Origin: CAYYAU01 sp964469765 [NCBI: uncultured Clostridia bacterium]
Lineage (GTDB): Bacteria > UBA6262 > WVXT01 > CAYYAU01
Length of the DNA: 5,953 bases
Reading direction: 5' to 3'
Assembly (NCBI GenBank): GCA_964469765.1
Contig: CAYYAU010000076.1
Span: 1-5,953, forward strand
How positions within the stretch are numbered: position 1 is the stretch's first letter; every line of letters starts with the position of its first letter. Below are positions 5,240 through 5,953 of the stretch, piece after piece. Both the position numbers and the translations under genes were made by a program. The notes beneath the pieces are model-generated. The model was not told the origin of the DNA. It did not search any database and saw only the letters and a program-made list of their open reading frames with translations.

Positions 5240-5953
5240 ATGAAAAAGAGTGGAACTATTTCTATTGCTACTGTTATATATTATATATTTTTGACTATAT
5301 TAATGGCGATAATTGGTCTGTTCTTGCCGTTTTTAAAGATTTTTTATATCTTTTCTTTTATTCCATTGATACTTTTACTTTATGAAAAAGAAAAAAATAT
5401 TTTTCTTATTGTTTTTTATTTGTTAGTTGTTTTTCTGTTATTGTGTTTTTTGAAAGGGATAGATTTTTCTGTTATCTTTTTTATTTTATTTGGTTTGCCG
5501 AGTGTTATTTTATATTTAATGTGTTTTAGATATAATTATTCTCTTCTAAAAAGTGCTATTTTTTCTACAATAAGTTTTATATTAATAGGAGCGGGATTTA
5601 TTTTAGTGTTATATTATTTCTTTGGTTTTAATGCAGTAGAAAATTTATTTGAAGATATAAACAATCAATTGCACCATACTTTATATTTATACGAATCAGG
5701 CAATGTTATTTTTTTTGGAAAATCTATCACATATACTCCAGAACAACTTGCTGAGTTGAAAATCCAGCTCCACCGTTTATTTAAATATTTCAACGATTTT
5801 CTTCCGTCAATGCTTTCTATCTCTATATTCTTTAGTTGGTTCGTTACTGGTTTAATTGCCAGAAAAATTATTTATAAAGATATATTTGCTAAGAAATTTA
5901 TGAAATTTTTTCAGTGGAAACCTTTTGATGGTTATATATGGGGATTAATTATA
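5240..5953 (+). CDS. DUF2232/YybS-type multi-span membrane protein, 3'-truncated
   Basis: From ATG 5240 the frame is open for 238 codons to the window edge, so the C-terminus is missing. The product is very rich in Phe, Ile, Leu and Tyr. Probable membrane helices lie at about residues 10-30, 34-48, 53-71, 75-95 and 105-130, then a polar segment (131-188) and another helix at 189-208. The stretch with LPS, then Trp-Phe-Val-Thr-Gly-Leu-Ile-Ala-Arg, and the later FFQWKPFDGYIWG resembles the conserved end of the DUF2232 (YybS) family, whose genes commonly follow rpsR and precede rplI/dnaB or a DHH phosphodiesterase gene. The family's biochemical role is not established. The ribosome binding site is poor: AGGAAG (5221-5226) is 13 bases away inside the end of rpsR, so translation may depend on coupling to rpsR. 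Family assignment rests on position and general pattern, not on a search. Confidence 0.75.
   Translation, partial: MKKSGTISIATVIYYIFLTILMAIIGLFLPFLKIFYIFSFIPLILLLYEKEKNIFLIVFYLLVVFLLLCFLKGIDFSVIFFILFGLPSVILYLMCFRYNYSLLKSAIFSTISFILIGAGFILVLYYFFGFNAVENLFEDINNQLHHTLYLYESGNVIFFGKSITYTPEQLAELKIQLHRLFKYFNDFLPSMLSISIFFSWFVTGLIARKIIYKDIFAKKFMKFFQWKPFDGYIWGLII

Overview
The window comes from a low-GC bacterium. Codons favour A and T in the third position, there are sigma70-type promoters and strong AGGAGG-type ribosome binding sites, and one locus has the bacterial order rpsF-ssb-rpsR followed by a DUF2232/YybS-type membrane gene. The lineage cannot be fixed by eye. The mix of a giant coiled-coil gene, a zinc-type S18 and a DUF2232 gene would fit one of several deep-branching or uncultured phyla as well as a Firmicute-like organism.

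Layout. (1) From the left edge to 3530 runs one open frame, cut off at its 5' end, encoding at least 1,175 residues of almost uninterrupted Glu/Lys/Leu-rich coiled coil with internal repeats of about 100 residues and a short aromatic C-terminal tail. An AT-rich hairpin plus T-run at 3579-3604 probably ends its transcript. (2) The gene-free stretch 3531-3878 holds that terminator, a perfect TTGACA-16-TATAAT promoter (3673-3700), and a structured leader. In the leader one middle strand can pair either with an upstream copy of AGATGGTA...GGAG or with a downstream copy that contains the ribosome binding site of the next gene. This is the architecture of a translational riboswitch or similar RNA switch. 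(3) The gene behind the leader encodes a 58-residue two-helix membrane protein of unknown function (3879-4055), followed by a weak terminator. (4) From about 4110 to the right edge lies a ribosomal/replication operon: a probable promoter, a short leader whose hairpin overlaps the rpsF ribosome binding site, rpsF (bS6), ssb overlapping it by 23 bases, rpsR (bS18), and the first 238 codons of a multi-membrane-span DUF2232/YybS-type protein. In many bacteria rplI and dnaB lie near this cluster; here they would be beyond the window.

The operon genes couple the 30S platform proteins S6 and S18, which bind as a pair in the ribosome, with the replication protein SSB. The most unusual item is the leader at 3706-3878, which I do not recognise as any known riboswitch class.
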